Notes under the pieces: model-generated
The model's database searches: none
What the model saw: only the letters and a program-made list of their open reading frames with translations
Told to the model about the DNA's origin: nothing
Part shown: positions 44,596 to 52,935 of the stretch, piece by piece
How the letters are laid out: each line of letters begins with the position of its first letter
Numbering within the stretch: the first letter of the stretch is position 1
Program-made: the position numbers and the translations under genes
NCBI GenBank assembly: GCA_023213215.1
Contig: CP096136.1
Coordinates: 434,001 to 498,000 of the forward strand
Direction of reading: 5' to 3'
DNA: 64,000 nucleotides
DNA from: Flavobacterium sp. JAD_PAG50586_2
GTDB lineage: Bacteria; Bacteroidota; Bacteroidia; Flavobacteriales; Flavobacteriaceae

Positions 44596-45027
44596 ATGAA
44601 AGATAAAACCATAGACTATATACTTCGCGCTACATGGCAGGCTGTGTCGAGAATGTACAACGAAGAAGCCTCAAAGTTTGAAGGCTCGATGGCTATTGGT
44701 TTTGCCCTTTTGAGCATTGACCGCGAAGAAGGAACGCCTTCAACAGCCATTGCTACAAAAATGGGAATGGAGCCAACGAGCTTAACCCGAACACTCAAAA
44801 CCTTAGAGGAAAAAGGACTCATCATCAGGAAGAAAAATCCTGAAGACGGCCGCGGCGTAATAATTTATCTAACGGATTTAGGTAAACAAATGAGAGAGCA
44901 GTCCAAGATGACCGTGTTAAAATTTAATGAAGTAGTAAAGCTAAACATCCCAGAGGAAAAAATGAAGCACTTTATTGAAGTCGCGGATACGATTAATGAG
45001 TTGATTACGGAGAAGAAAATATTTTAA
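44596..45027 (+). CDS. MarR-family transcriptional regulator
   Basis: 143 residues from MKDKTIDYILRATWQAVSRM. Winged-helix DNA-binding domain: STAIATKMGMEPTSLTRTLK and TLEEKGLIIRKKNPEDGRGV, the MarR wing with DxR. I chose the ATG at 44596; the longer frame to 44455 crosses low-complexity intergenic sequence. Such a regulator is commonly encoded at the head of flavobacterial beta-oxidation genes; it probably controls 45459-51485 in response to a fatty-acyl ligand. That link is from gene order. Confidence 0.9.
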   Translation: MKDKTIDYILRATWQAVSRMYNEEASKFEGSMAIGFALLSIDREEGTPSTAIATKMGMEPTSLTRTLKTLEEKGLIIRKKNPEDGRGVIIYLTDLGKQMREQSKMTVLKFNEVVKLNIPEEKMKHFIEVADTINELITEKKIF

Positions 45028-45034
45028 TAGAAAA

Positions 45035-45446
45035 AAGAAGCAAGAGACAAGAAGCAAGATTTATGAAACATAACTTTAAGAATCTTAAAATATGGGTGAT
45101 ATCAATGGAAATAGCTGCTGATGTTCAGAAGATTTGTTTAGAGTTTCCGAAGAATGAGATTTATGGATTAATAAGTCAAATGAATAGAGCTGCTGTTTCA
45201 ATGCCATCAAATATTGCAGAGGGTTCTAATAGAAGTGATATTCATTTTAAACATTTTTTGAATATAAGCCTCGGCTCCTCTTTTGAATTACAAACACAAT
45301 TATTAATAGCAAATCAAAATAGTTATATAACCGAAGAAAGAACAATAGAACTAGAAAACAAGATTATCGAATTCCAAAAAATGATTACTGGTTTTATCAG
45401 TAAACTGGATAACTAGTCTTTTTTCTTGTTTCTTGCTTCTTTTTCT
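45035..45446. repeat. Inverted repeats flanking the first four-helix-bundle gene
   Basis: Left arm 45035-45058 contains AAGAAGCAAGAGACAAGAAG. Right arm 45417-45446 is its near reverse complement (CTTGTTTCTTGCTTCTTTTT). The gene at 45063-45416 fills the space exactly. The arms share the AGAAGCAAGA core with the gene-less repeats at 23.7 and 25.2 kb. Confidence 0.75.
45063..45416 (+). CDS. Four-helix-bundle protein (23S rRNA intervening-sequence-protein family)
   Basis: 117 residues. Family signatures: NFKNLKIWVISMEIAADVQK, FPKNEIYGLISQMNRAAVSM, PSNIAEGSNRSD and FLNISLGSSFELQTQLLIAN. The family includes proteins encoded in intervening sequences of 23S rRNA genes and Avd accessory proteins of diversity-generating retroelements; function outside these is unknown. 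It interrupts the MarR/beta-oxidation cluster and is flanked by inverted repeats, so it looks inserted. Confidence 0.92.
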   Translation: MKHNFKNLKIWVISMEIAADVQKICLEFPKNEIYGLISQMNRAAVSMPSNIAEGSNRSDIHFKHFLNISLGSSFELQTQLLIANQNSYITEERTIELENKIIEFQKMITGFISKLDN

Positions 45447-45458
45447 AATAAAGAATAA

Positions 45459-47846
45459 ATGAAACGAACAATAAAAAAAGTGGCAGTAGTCGGATCCGGA
45501 ATTATGGGTTCCGGAATTGCATGCCATTTTGCCAACATCGGTTTGGAAGTTTTGCTTTTGGATATTGTGCCAAATGCTTTAACTGAAACCGAAGAAAAAA
45601 GGGATTAACACTGGAGAGCAAAGCTGTTCGAAACAGGATTGTGAACGAACACCTGGCCAATGCCTTAAAGTCGAACCCATCGCCTATTTACAGCCAGAAG
45701 TTTGCCAGCCGGATTACTACCGGAAATACTACAGATGATATGGCTAAGATTGCCCTCTACGACTGGATTATAGAAGTTGTAGTGGAGCGTTTGGACATCA
45801 AAAAGCTGGTGTTCGAACAAATCGATAAATACAGGAAACCAGGAACGTTGGTCACTTCCAACACATCGGGTATTCCTATCAAATTTATGAGCGAAGGACG
45901 AAGCGAGGATTTCCAGAAGCATTTCTGCGGAACGCATTTCTTCAATCCGGCAAGGTATTTAAAACTGTTCGAAATCATTCCGGGACCACAAACTTCGCAG
46001 GAAGTACTGGATTTCCTGTTTGATTACGGCTCAAGGTTTTTAGGAAAGACTTCGGTCGTAGCCAAAGATACGCCGGCTTTTATAGGAAACCGAATTGGAA
46101 TCTTCGGAATCCAGAGTTTGTTCCACTTAGTAAAGGAAATGGGATTGACTATTGAAGAAGTGGATAAGCTAACCGGACCAGTTATCGGCCGACCCAAATC
46201 GGCTACGTTCCGAACGGTTGATGTCGTTGGTTTGGATACTTTGGTACATGTTGCCAACGGTTTATATGAAGGTGTGCCCAATGATGAAGCACACGATTTG
46301 TTCAAACTTCCGGGCTTCATCAACAAAATGATGGAAAACAAATGGCTGGGAAGCAAGACTGGACAAGGTTTCTATAAAAAAGTCGATAAGGATATTTTGT
46401 CCTTAGACTTAGATACAATGGAATACCGCCCGGCAAAAAAGCTTCGTTCGCCACATTGGAACTGACCAAAACGATTGACAAGCCTATCGACAGATTCCGT
46501 GTTCTTGTAAAAGGAAAAGACAAAGCAGGTGATTTCTACAGAAAGAATTTCACTGCAATGTTCGCTTACGTTTCCAACAGAGTTCCCGAAATAACAGACG
46601 ATTTCTACAAGATTGACGATGCCATGAAAGCTGGTTTCGGTTGGGAAAACGGTCCGTTCGAAATCTGGGATGCCATCGGTGTCCAAAAAGGAATAGAACT
46701 GATGGAAGCCGAAGGTTTAAAGCCAGCAGCCTGGGTTCTTGACATGATTGCGTCAGGCAATACGAGTTTCTATACCGTGAAAGAAGGTGCTACGTATTTC
46801 TACAATATCGCAATAAAATCACAGGTTAAAGTTCCGGGACAGGACAGTTTTATCATCCTGAACAACATCCGCGAAAGCAAAAAGTATGGAGCAACAGTGG
46901 TGCGGTAATCCATGACTTAGGCGACGGAATCCTGAACCTAGAATTCCAAAGCAAAATGAACACCATTGGTGGCGATGTTTTAGTTGGAATCAACAAAGCT
47001 ATCGACTTAGCCGAAAAAGAATACAACGGATTGGTTATCGGAAATCAGGGAGCCAACTTCTCCGTCGGAGCGAATATCGGAATGATTTTCATGATGGCTG
47101 TTGAACAGGAATACGACGAACTGAATATGGCCATCAAAATGTTCCAGGATACGATGATGCGTGTACGTTATTCAGCTACTCCGGTTATTGTCGCTCCACA
47201 CGGAATGACATTGGGCGGCGGTTGCGAAATGACGCTTCACGCTGATAAGGTTGTAGCGGCAGCCGAAAGTTATATCGGTTTGGTTGAATTTGGCGTTGGA
47301 GTAATTCCAGGCGGAGGAGGTTCAAAGGAAATGGCATTGCGCGCTTCCGATTTATTCCGTAAAAACGATGTCGAACTGAATGTTTTGCAGGAATATTTCT
47401 TAGCTGTTGCGATGGCAAAAGTATCCACTTCAGCTTATGAAGCTTTCGATTTGGGAATATTGCAAAAAGGAAAAGATGTAGTAGTGGTTAACAGAGACCG
47501 TCAGATTGCTGAAGCCAAGAAGCATGCATTGCTTATGGCAGAAGCGGGTTATACACAACCCATAAAAAGAACTGATGTAAAGGTTTTAGGCAAACAGGCA
47601 TTGGGAATGTTCTTAGTAGGAACCGACCAGATGGTAGCCGGGAAATACATTTCGGAACACGACCAGAAGATTGCAAACAAACTCGCTTATGTAATGGCCG
47701 GAGGCGATTTATCAGAACCAACTTTAGTATCCGAGCAATATTTACTGGATATCGAAAGGGAAGCCTTTTTATCGCTTTGCACTGAAAGAAAAACATTGGA
47801 GAGAATCCAGTTTATGCTAACAAAAGGGAAACCGCTTAGAAATTAA
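45459..47846 (+). CDS. 3-hydroxyacyl-CoA dehydrogenase / enoyl-CoA hydratase, three frameshifts
   Basis: Bifunctional beta-oxidation enzyme. The ATG at 45459 opens [20 protein letters not shown], the Rossmann NAD site. [20 protein letters not shown] and [14 protein letters not shown] are dehydrogenase parts; [20 protein letters not shown] and [20 protein letters not shown] are the hydratase oxyanion hole. Frames break at A6 (45595-45600), A6 (46435-46440) and A5 (46879-46883). One extra A in each restores [24 protein letters not shown] and [18 protein letters not shown]. Restored length is about 796 residues, normal for flavobacteria. The very similar nature of the breaks argues for sequencing error. 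Confidence 0.9.
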
Positions 47847-47860
47847 TTATATAAAGATTA

Positions 47861-48008
47861 TTTTAAATTTTGAATTATAAATTTTAAATGATCATCTGTA
47901 ATAAAAATGAATATTCCGTAATAAAGAATTTAACAAAAAAATAAATATTTAGGTCTTGTTTTCAACAGAACGAAAACTAATTTAAAATTTATAATTCAAA
48001 ATTTATAA
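47861..48008. repeat. Inverted repeat pair without a gene (MITE-like)
   Basis: Left arm 47861-47888 and right arm 47981-48008 are complementary at 27 of 28 positions and enclose 92 bases with no ORF. The right arm (TTTAAAATTTATAATTCAAA) recurs at 49274 and 49650. Confidence 0.85.
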
Positions 48009-48010
48009 TA

Positions 48011-49195
48011 ATGAGTAAGACAGCATATATAGTAAAAGCATACAGAACAGCCGTTGGGAAAGCCCCGAAAGGAGTATTCAGATTTAAAAGACCTGATGAA
48101 TTGGCTGCAGAAACCATTCAGTTTATGATGAATGAACTGCCTGATTTCGATAAAACAAGAATCGATGATGTCATGGTTGGAAACGCCATGCCTGAAGCCG
48201 AACAAGGATTGAACGTGGCTCGTCTGATTTCGTTAATGGGATTGAAAGTGACCGATGTTCCGGGTGTTACAGTAAACAGATATTGTGCTTCGGGATTGGA
48301 AACCATAGCAATGGCAACTTCAAAAATCCAAAGTGGAATGGCAGACTGCATTATTGCCGGTGGAGCAGAAAGCATGAGCTTTATTCCTATGGGCGGATAC
48401 AAACCCACTCCGGATTATGCTGTAGCAAAAGAAGGAAACGAGGATTACTACTGGGGAATGGGATTAACTGCCGAAGCAGTAGCCAAACAATTCAACGTTT
48501 CCCGTGAAGACCAGGATGCCTTTGCCCTGAACTCGCATCTGAAAGCCATTAAAGCTCAGGCTGAAGGTAAATTTGACAAACAGATTGTTCCCATTACGAT
48601 TGAGCAGACTTTTATCAATGAAAATGGAAAAAAGGAAACCAAATCCTATACCGTAACCAAAGACGAAGGCCCAAGAGCCGATACTAATATCGGAGCGCTA
48701 AACAAATTAAGACCTGTTTTCGCCGCCGATGGTTCTGTAACTGCCGGTAACTCTTCACAAATGAGTGACGGAGCAGCGTTTGTTCTAATCATGAGCGAAG
48801 AAATGGTAAAGGAATTGAACCTCACTCCAATCGCAAGAATGGTAAGCTACGCCGCAGCTGGTGTAGAACCAAGGATTATGGGAATTGGCCCGGTAAAAGC
48901 CATTCCGAAAGCGCTAAAACAAGCTGGATTGACATTGAACGACATTAACCTAATCGAATTGAACGAAGCATTTGCATCACAAGCTTTAGCGGTTACACGC
49001 GAGTTAGGAATCAATCCTGACATTATAAATGTGAACGGTGGAGCTATTGCATTAGGACATCCATTGGGTTGTACAGGAGCAAAACTATCTGTTCAGCTGT
49101 TTGACGAAATGAAACGAAGAGGAGATAAATACGGTATCGTTTCAATGTGTGTCGGAACGGGTCAGGGTGCGGCTGGGGTTTATGAGTTGTTGTAA
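48011..49195 (+). CDS. fadA: Acetyl-CoA C-acyltransferase (thiolase)
   Basis: 394 residues. Catalytic Cys92 in [20 protein letters not shown] and [11 protein letters not shown] carry the remaining active-site His and Cys; NEAFASQA is the usual substrate-pocket motif. It cleaves 3-ketoacyl-CoA to acetyl-CoA and a shortened acyl-CoA, the last step of the cycle begun by the flanking dehydrogenase genes. It starts two bases after the right arm of an inverted repeat. Confidence 0.95.
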   Translation: MSKTAYIVKAYRTAVGKAPKGVFRFKRPDELAAETIQFMMNELPDFDKTRIDDVMVGNAMPEAEQGLNVARLISLMGLKVTDVPGVTVNRYCASGLETIAMATSKIQSGMADCIIAGGAESMSFIPMGGYKPTPDYAVAKEGNEDYYWGMGLTAEAVAKQFNVSREDQDAFALNSHLKAIKAQAEGKFDKQIVPITIEQTFINENGKKETKSYTVTKDEGPRADTNIGALNKLRPVFAADGSVTAGNSSQMSDGAAFVLIMSEEMVKELNLTPIARMVSYAAAGVEPRIMGIGPVKAIPKALKQAGLTLNDINLIELNEAFASQALAVTRELGINPDIINVNGGAIALGHPLGCTGAKLSVQLFDEMKRRGDKYGIVSMCVGTGQGAAGVYELL

Positions 49196-49196
49196 A

Positions 49197-49304
49197 ATTA
49201 TTTTGAATTCTAAATTTTGAATTTTGAATTACCATTCTAACGAGCCACAATTAAATTAGAGATCATGCTTTCATTTAAAATTTATAATTCAAAATTTATA
49301 ATAA
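49197..49304. repeat. AT-rich inverted repeat ahead of the second four-helix-bundle gene
   Basis: Left arm 49197-49231 shares TAAATTTTGAATT with the reverse complement of the right arm at 49274-49304. The right arm is nearly identical to those at 47981-48008 and 49650-49673. The gene start at 49305 follows immediately. Confidence 0.75.
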
Positions 49305-49649
49305 ATGAAAGAAAACCTGATTGCCAAGAAAACATTTGATTTTGCATTATTGAGTATCTCTTTATATGTAAAACTCAAGAAGGAAAATGAATATATTATT
49401 TCAAAACAGATTGTAAGATCGGGAACAAGTATTGGAGCAAATGTTGAAGAAGCAATCGCAGCCCAATCAAGAAAAGATTTTATAAATAAACTATCGATTG
49501 CATCAAAGGAAGCAAGAGAAACAAAGTATTGGTTAAGGTTATTAGATAAATCTGAAATAACTAAAATAGAAGTTAAGGACTATCTAATAGAAATAGAACA
49601 TATAATCAACATAATAACTAAGATCATCAAAACATCAAAAGAACAATAA
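49305..49649 (+). CDS. Four-helix-bundle protein (23S rRNA intervening-sequence-protein family)
   Basis: 114 residues: LIAKKTFDFALLSISLYVKL, KQIVRSGTSIGANVEEAIAA, QSRKDFINKLSIASKEARET, KYWLRLLDKSEI. It is a different subfamily from 45063-45416 (VRSGTSIGANVEEA instead of NRAAVSMPSNIAEG). It is inserted between fadA and the acyl-CoA dehydrogenase gene. The upstream and downstream repeats are the same 24-mer in direct orientation. Confidence 0.92.
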   Translation: MKENLIAKKTFDFALLSISLYVKLKKENEYIISKQIVRSGTSIGANVEEAIAAQSRKDFINKLSIASKEARETKYWLRLLDKSEITKIEVKDYLIEIEHIINIITKIIKTSKEQ

Positions 49650-49690
49650 TTTAAAATTTATAATTCAAAATTTAAAATTTAAAATAATAA
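49650..49690. repeat. AT-rich repeat after the second four-helix-bundle gene
   Basis: TTTAAAATTTATAATTCAAA and following bases repeat the arm seen at 47981 and 49274. It lies just before the acyl-CoA dehydrogenase ATG. Confidence 0.75.
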
Positions 49691-49694
49691 AGAA

Positions 49695-51485
49695 ATGGAA
49701 GATATTACAAGAGGTGGACAGTTTTTGGTAAAGGAAACCAAATGTGAAAATGTTTTTACACCCGAGGACTTTAGCGAGGAACAGCTTATGATGCGTGATT
49801 CCGTAAAGGAATTTGTCGATAAGGAAATCTGGCCAAATAAAGACCGTTTTGAAGCCAAAGACTATGCCTTCACGGAAGAAGTAATGAAGAAAGCAGGCGA
49901 TATGGGATTCCTTAGTGTTGCCGTTCCGGAAGCTTATGGTGGAATGGGAATGGGATTCGTGGATACCTGTTTGGTGTGCGATTACATTTCGGGAGCTACC
50001 GGTTCGTTTTCGACTGCATTTGGTGCACATACTGGAATTGGAACTATGCCAATTACTTTGTATGGAACCGAAGAACAAAAACAAAAATATGTACCAAAAT
50101 TAGCATCCGGCGAATGGTTTGGAGCCTATTGCCTAACGGAACCCGGAGCTGGCTCTGATGCCAATTCCGGAAAAACAAAAGCGGTACTTTCTGCTGACGG
50201 AAAATCATACAGCATTACGGGTGGAAAAATGTGGATTTCCAATGCAGGCTTCTGCTCTGTATTTATAGTGTTTGCCCGAATTGAAGACGACAAGAACATC
50301 ACTGGTTTCATTATAGAAAACGATCCGGCGAACGGAATCAGCATGAACGAGGAAGAGCACAAACTCGGAATCCGTGCTTCTTCAACACGCCAGGTTTTCT
50401 TCAATGAAACCAAAGTTCCTGTCGAAAACATGCTGGCCGGACGCGGGGAAGGATTTAAGATTGCGATGAATGCACTGAATGTTGGCCGTATTAAACTGGC
50501 AGCTGCCTGTTTGGATGCACAACGCCGTGTGACTTCGAATGCTGTGAATTACGCCAATGAAAGAATACAATTCAATGTTCCGATTTCAAGCTTTGGTGCG
50601 ATTCGTTACAAACTAGCTGAAATGGCAACTTCTGCCTATGCTGGGGAAAGCGCTACGTATCGTGCTGCTAAAGACATAGAAACCCGAATCAAATTACGGG
50701 AACAGGAAGGTGCTACGCATCAGGAAGCGGAATTGAAAGGTGTGGAAGAATTCGCAATCGAATGTTCTATCTTAAAAGTGGCAGTTTCGGAAGATGTTCA
50801 GAATTGTGCAGATGAGGGAATTCAAATCTATGGTGGAATGGGATTCTCAGAAGATACACCGATGGAAAGTGCCTGGCGTGATGCCCGTATTGCCCGTATT
50901 TATGAGGGTACGAATGAGATTAACCGAATGTTATCTGTTGGAATGCTAATCAAAAAAGCCATGAAAGGCCATATTGATTTATTAGGGCCAGCTTCAAAAG
51001 TACAGGAAGAACTAATGGGAATTCCATCATTCGATACGCCTGATTACAACGAATTATTCTCAGAAGAAAAAGAATTAATCGGAAAACTGAAAAAAGCCTT
51101 CCTTATGGTTGCTGGTGGCGCCGTACAAAAATATGGACCAGATTTAGAAGGACACCAACAATTGCTAATGGCTGCTGCCGATATGCTAATTGAAATTTAT
51201 TTAGCAGAAAGCACCATTTTGCGTACCGAAAAGCTTGCCAAAAAAGAAGGGGAAGATAAAGTGAAAGAGCAAATCGCAATGGCGAAATTATACCTATACA
51301 AAGCGGTTGATGTGGTAACCCAAAAAGGAAAGGAAAGCATTATTTCCTTTGCCGAAGGCGATGAACAACGCATGATGCTTATGGGATTACGCCGTTTTAC
51401 AAAATACACCAACATGCCCAACATCGTTGGTTTAAGGGAAACTATTACTGCTAAGTTAGTGGCGGAAAATAGTTATTGTTTTTAG
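49695..51485 (+). CDS. Acyl-CoA dehydrogenase
   Basis: 596 residues. FAD-dependent first step of beta-oxidation. YCLTEPGAGSDANSGKTKA and GGKMWISNAGFC are classical ACAD motifs. IQIYGGMGFSEDTPMESAWR and DARIARIYEGTNEINRML come from the C-terminal alpha domain near the catalytic Glu. The C-terminal extension (residues 440-596) is normal for this longer flavobacterial class. It completes the set with the bifunctional enzyme and the thiolase. Confidence 0.94.
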   Translation: MEDITRGGQFLVKETKCENVFTPEDFSEEQLMMRDSVKEFVDKEIWPNKDRFEAKDYAFTEEVMKKAGDMGFLSVAVPEAYGGMGMGFVDTCLVCDYISGATGSFSTAFGAHTGIGTMPITLYGTEEQKQKYVPKLASGEWFGAYCLTEPGAGSDANSGKTKAVLSADGKSYSITGGKMWISNAGFCSVFIVFARIEDDKNITGFIIENDPANGISMNEEEHKLGIRASSTRQVFFNETKVPVENMLAGRGEGFKIAMNALNVGRIKLAAACLDAQRRVTSNAVNYANERIQFNVPISSFGAIRYKLAEMATSAYAGESATYRAAKDIETRIKLREQEGATHQEAELKGVEEFAIECSILKVAVSEDVQNCADEGIQIYGGMGFSEDTPMESAWRDARIARIYEGTNEINRMLSVGMLIKKAMKGHIDLLGPASKVQEELMGIPSFDTPDYNELFSEEKELIGKLKKAFLMVAGGAVQKYGPDLEGHQQLLMAAADMLIEIYLAESTILRTEKLAKKEGEDKVKEQIAMAKLYLYKAVDVVTQKGKESIISFAEGDEQRMMLMGLRRFTKYTNMPNIVGLRETITAKLVAENSYCF

Positions 51486-51507
51486 TTAAGTTAATTGTTA
51501 GTTTAAG

Positions 51508-51538
51508 AAAGCCGCTCTGAAAAGAGTGGCTTTTTTGT
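51508..51538 (+). terminator. Terminator of the beta-oxidation cluster
   Basis: AAAGCCGCTCT and AGAGTGGCTTT pair with one mismatch around GAAA, followed by T6. Confidence 0.8.
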
Positions 51539-51579
51539 TTGTAAAAAAAGATTACTTTAGTTGTTTAAAATACCTTTCC

Positions 51580-52268
51580 ATGAAACTTAAAAATGCCTTT
51601 CTATTATTCTTACTAAGCTTAAGCCTGAATAGTATTGCTCAGGTAACAACAACTAAAGAAAAGTTAAAAATAGAACTCAAAAAAGCAAAATTGGTCAATA
51701 ATGTTAGTGTAATCGGAATCAGGGAACTTAAGGTAACTGATGACCGTTTCAGGAAAGTGCTGATCAAAACAAAAATCACTGCTCCAACGGATAACAAAAC
51801 CAAGTTAAGCGCATTTTCCCTTTTGGATACTAAAAACAAAATCCGTTACAGGCTGGCAGATTACAAAGGGTATATGGCTTTTATAGGTGAACCCGAATTA
51901 ATTCCGTTTAGGAAGGAAAAGATCTTTAATGAAAAAGGAAAGGAAATAAATAGCTATTGGTTACCGGAATACAACGAATCTCAAAAGGATTATTTCTACG
52001 ATTATAACATCGATGGCTATACTAATTTAGAAGTAAAGATAAACTTCGGAACCAATCAAAAACCTAAGGAAAGCATCGTTTATTTCGGCCAAACCGAATA
52101 TGATGATTTTACTGCTGAGCTCTTTTTGCGATTTTAGTGGAATACAAAGATGCTGATTATGAATTGTATTATAAAGACGAAAAAATCTTCGACATACAAT
52201 TTGATAAGAAAGAAGAAAAAGAATCAAAAAAGGAAAAGAAAAGAAAATATGAAGAAAGTGACGAGTAA
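51580..52268 (+). CDS. Secreted protein of unknown function, frameshifted
   Basis: The ATG at 51580 starts MKLKNAFLLFLLSLSLNSIA, a signal peptide; the mature protein is Lys-rich with beta strands (VSVIGIRELKVTDDRFRKVL, INFGTNQKPKESIVYFGQTE). The frame ends with LFLRF. One extra T in the T5 run at 52123-52127 continues LFAILVEYKDADYELYYKDE and a charged tail ending KRKYEESDE, stop at 52266-52268. About 229 residues. No family recognised. Confidence 0.7.
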
Positions 52269-52452
52269 CTGAAACCTTGCAAACTGTAGCATAATTTAAA
52301 AAACAAATTCTTGACAAATCTTACAGAAGCAATAAAAAAGAAGTATCTTTAACAATGAAGTAATTCAGAATACCATTTTCAAATATCCCAGTAAAATAAG
52401 TAGTACTCAAAACAATCATAAAAAAGTTACGCTTACAATCTTTACACCTAAA

Positions 52453-52824
52453 ATGATGGGACAAAACACGACATTGGTTGATTTAAAAATTGCGCAACAA
52501 GAACTGATAATAAATCATCAGGAACTGGAAAAATGCGCGAACGAATTAAAAATCGCGAACGAAAATCTCGACATTGGAGAAATTGAAAAAGAAAAGCTGC
52601 TTCTGGAAGCCAATAACGACTTAGAGGACATGATGTTCGTCATTTCCCATAAGGTAAGGAAGTCCGTTGCAAAAATTTTAGGGATTTCAAATTTGCTGTC
52701 AGATGATGATACGCTTTGCACGGAGGAATGGAAGGAACTATTAAAAATAATAATCAATTCCGCCGAATCCTTAAATAAATCCACCGAAGAGTTATCAAAA
52801 TTTATACATGCAAAAAGAGTCTGA
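52453..52824 (+). CDS. Histidine-kinase phosphoacceptor (DHp)-only protein
   Basis: 123 residues. A coiled coil (QQELIINHQELEKCANELKI and on) leads to MMFVISHKVRKSVAKILGIS, a HisKA-type H-box with His in SHKVRxxVA. A second helix (LLKIIINSAESLNKSTEELS) completes the hairpin. No ATPase domain follows, no PAS domain precedes. Like 40549-41182 it may act as a phosphotransfer or regulatory partner for a kinase elsewhere. Confidence 0.7.
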   Translation: MMGQNTTLVDLKIAQQELIINHQELEKCANELKIANENLDIGEIEKEKLLLEANNDLEDMMFVISHKVRKSVAKILGISNLLSDDDTLCTEEWKELLKIIINSAESLNKSTEELSKFIHAKRV

Positions 52825-52935
52825 CAGTATAACGATAAGTTCCTAGTAACTAGAGAATAACCTAAAAGTCAGCAATGTATTGTATGGCTTTTTTTTATTC
52901 TTATATTTAGCCTGAATTTCCTAACCAAATTTTCC

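Noticed and set aside
45595..46883. Programmed frameshifting in the beta-oxidation gene
   Set aside because: Three identical-type breaks in A runs, matching breaks in many unrelated genes, are better explained by base-calling error.
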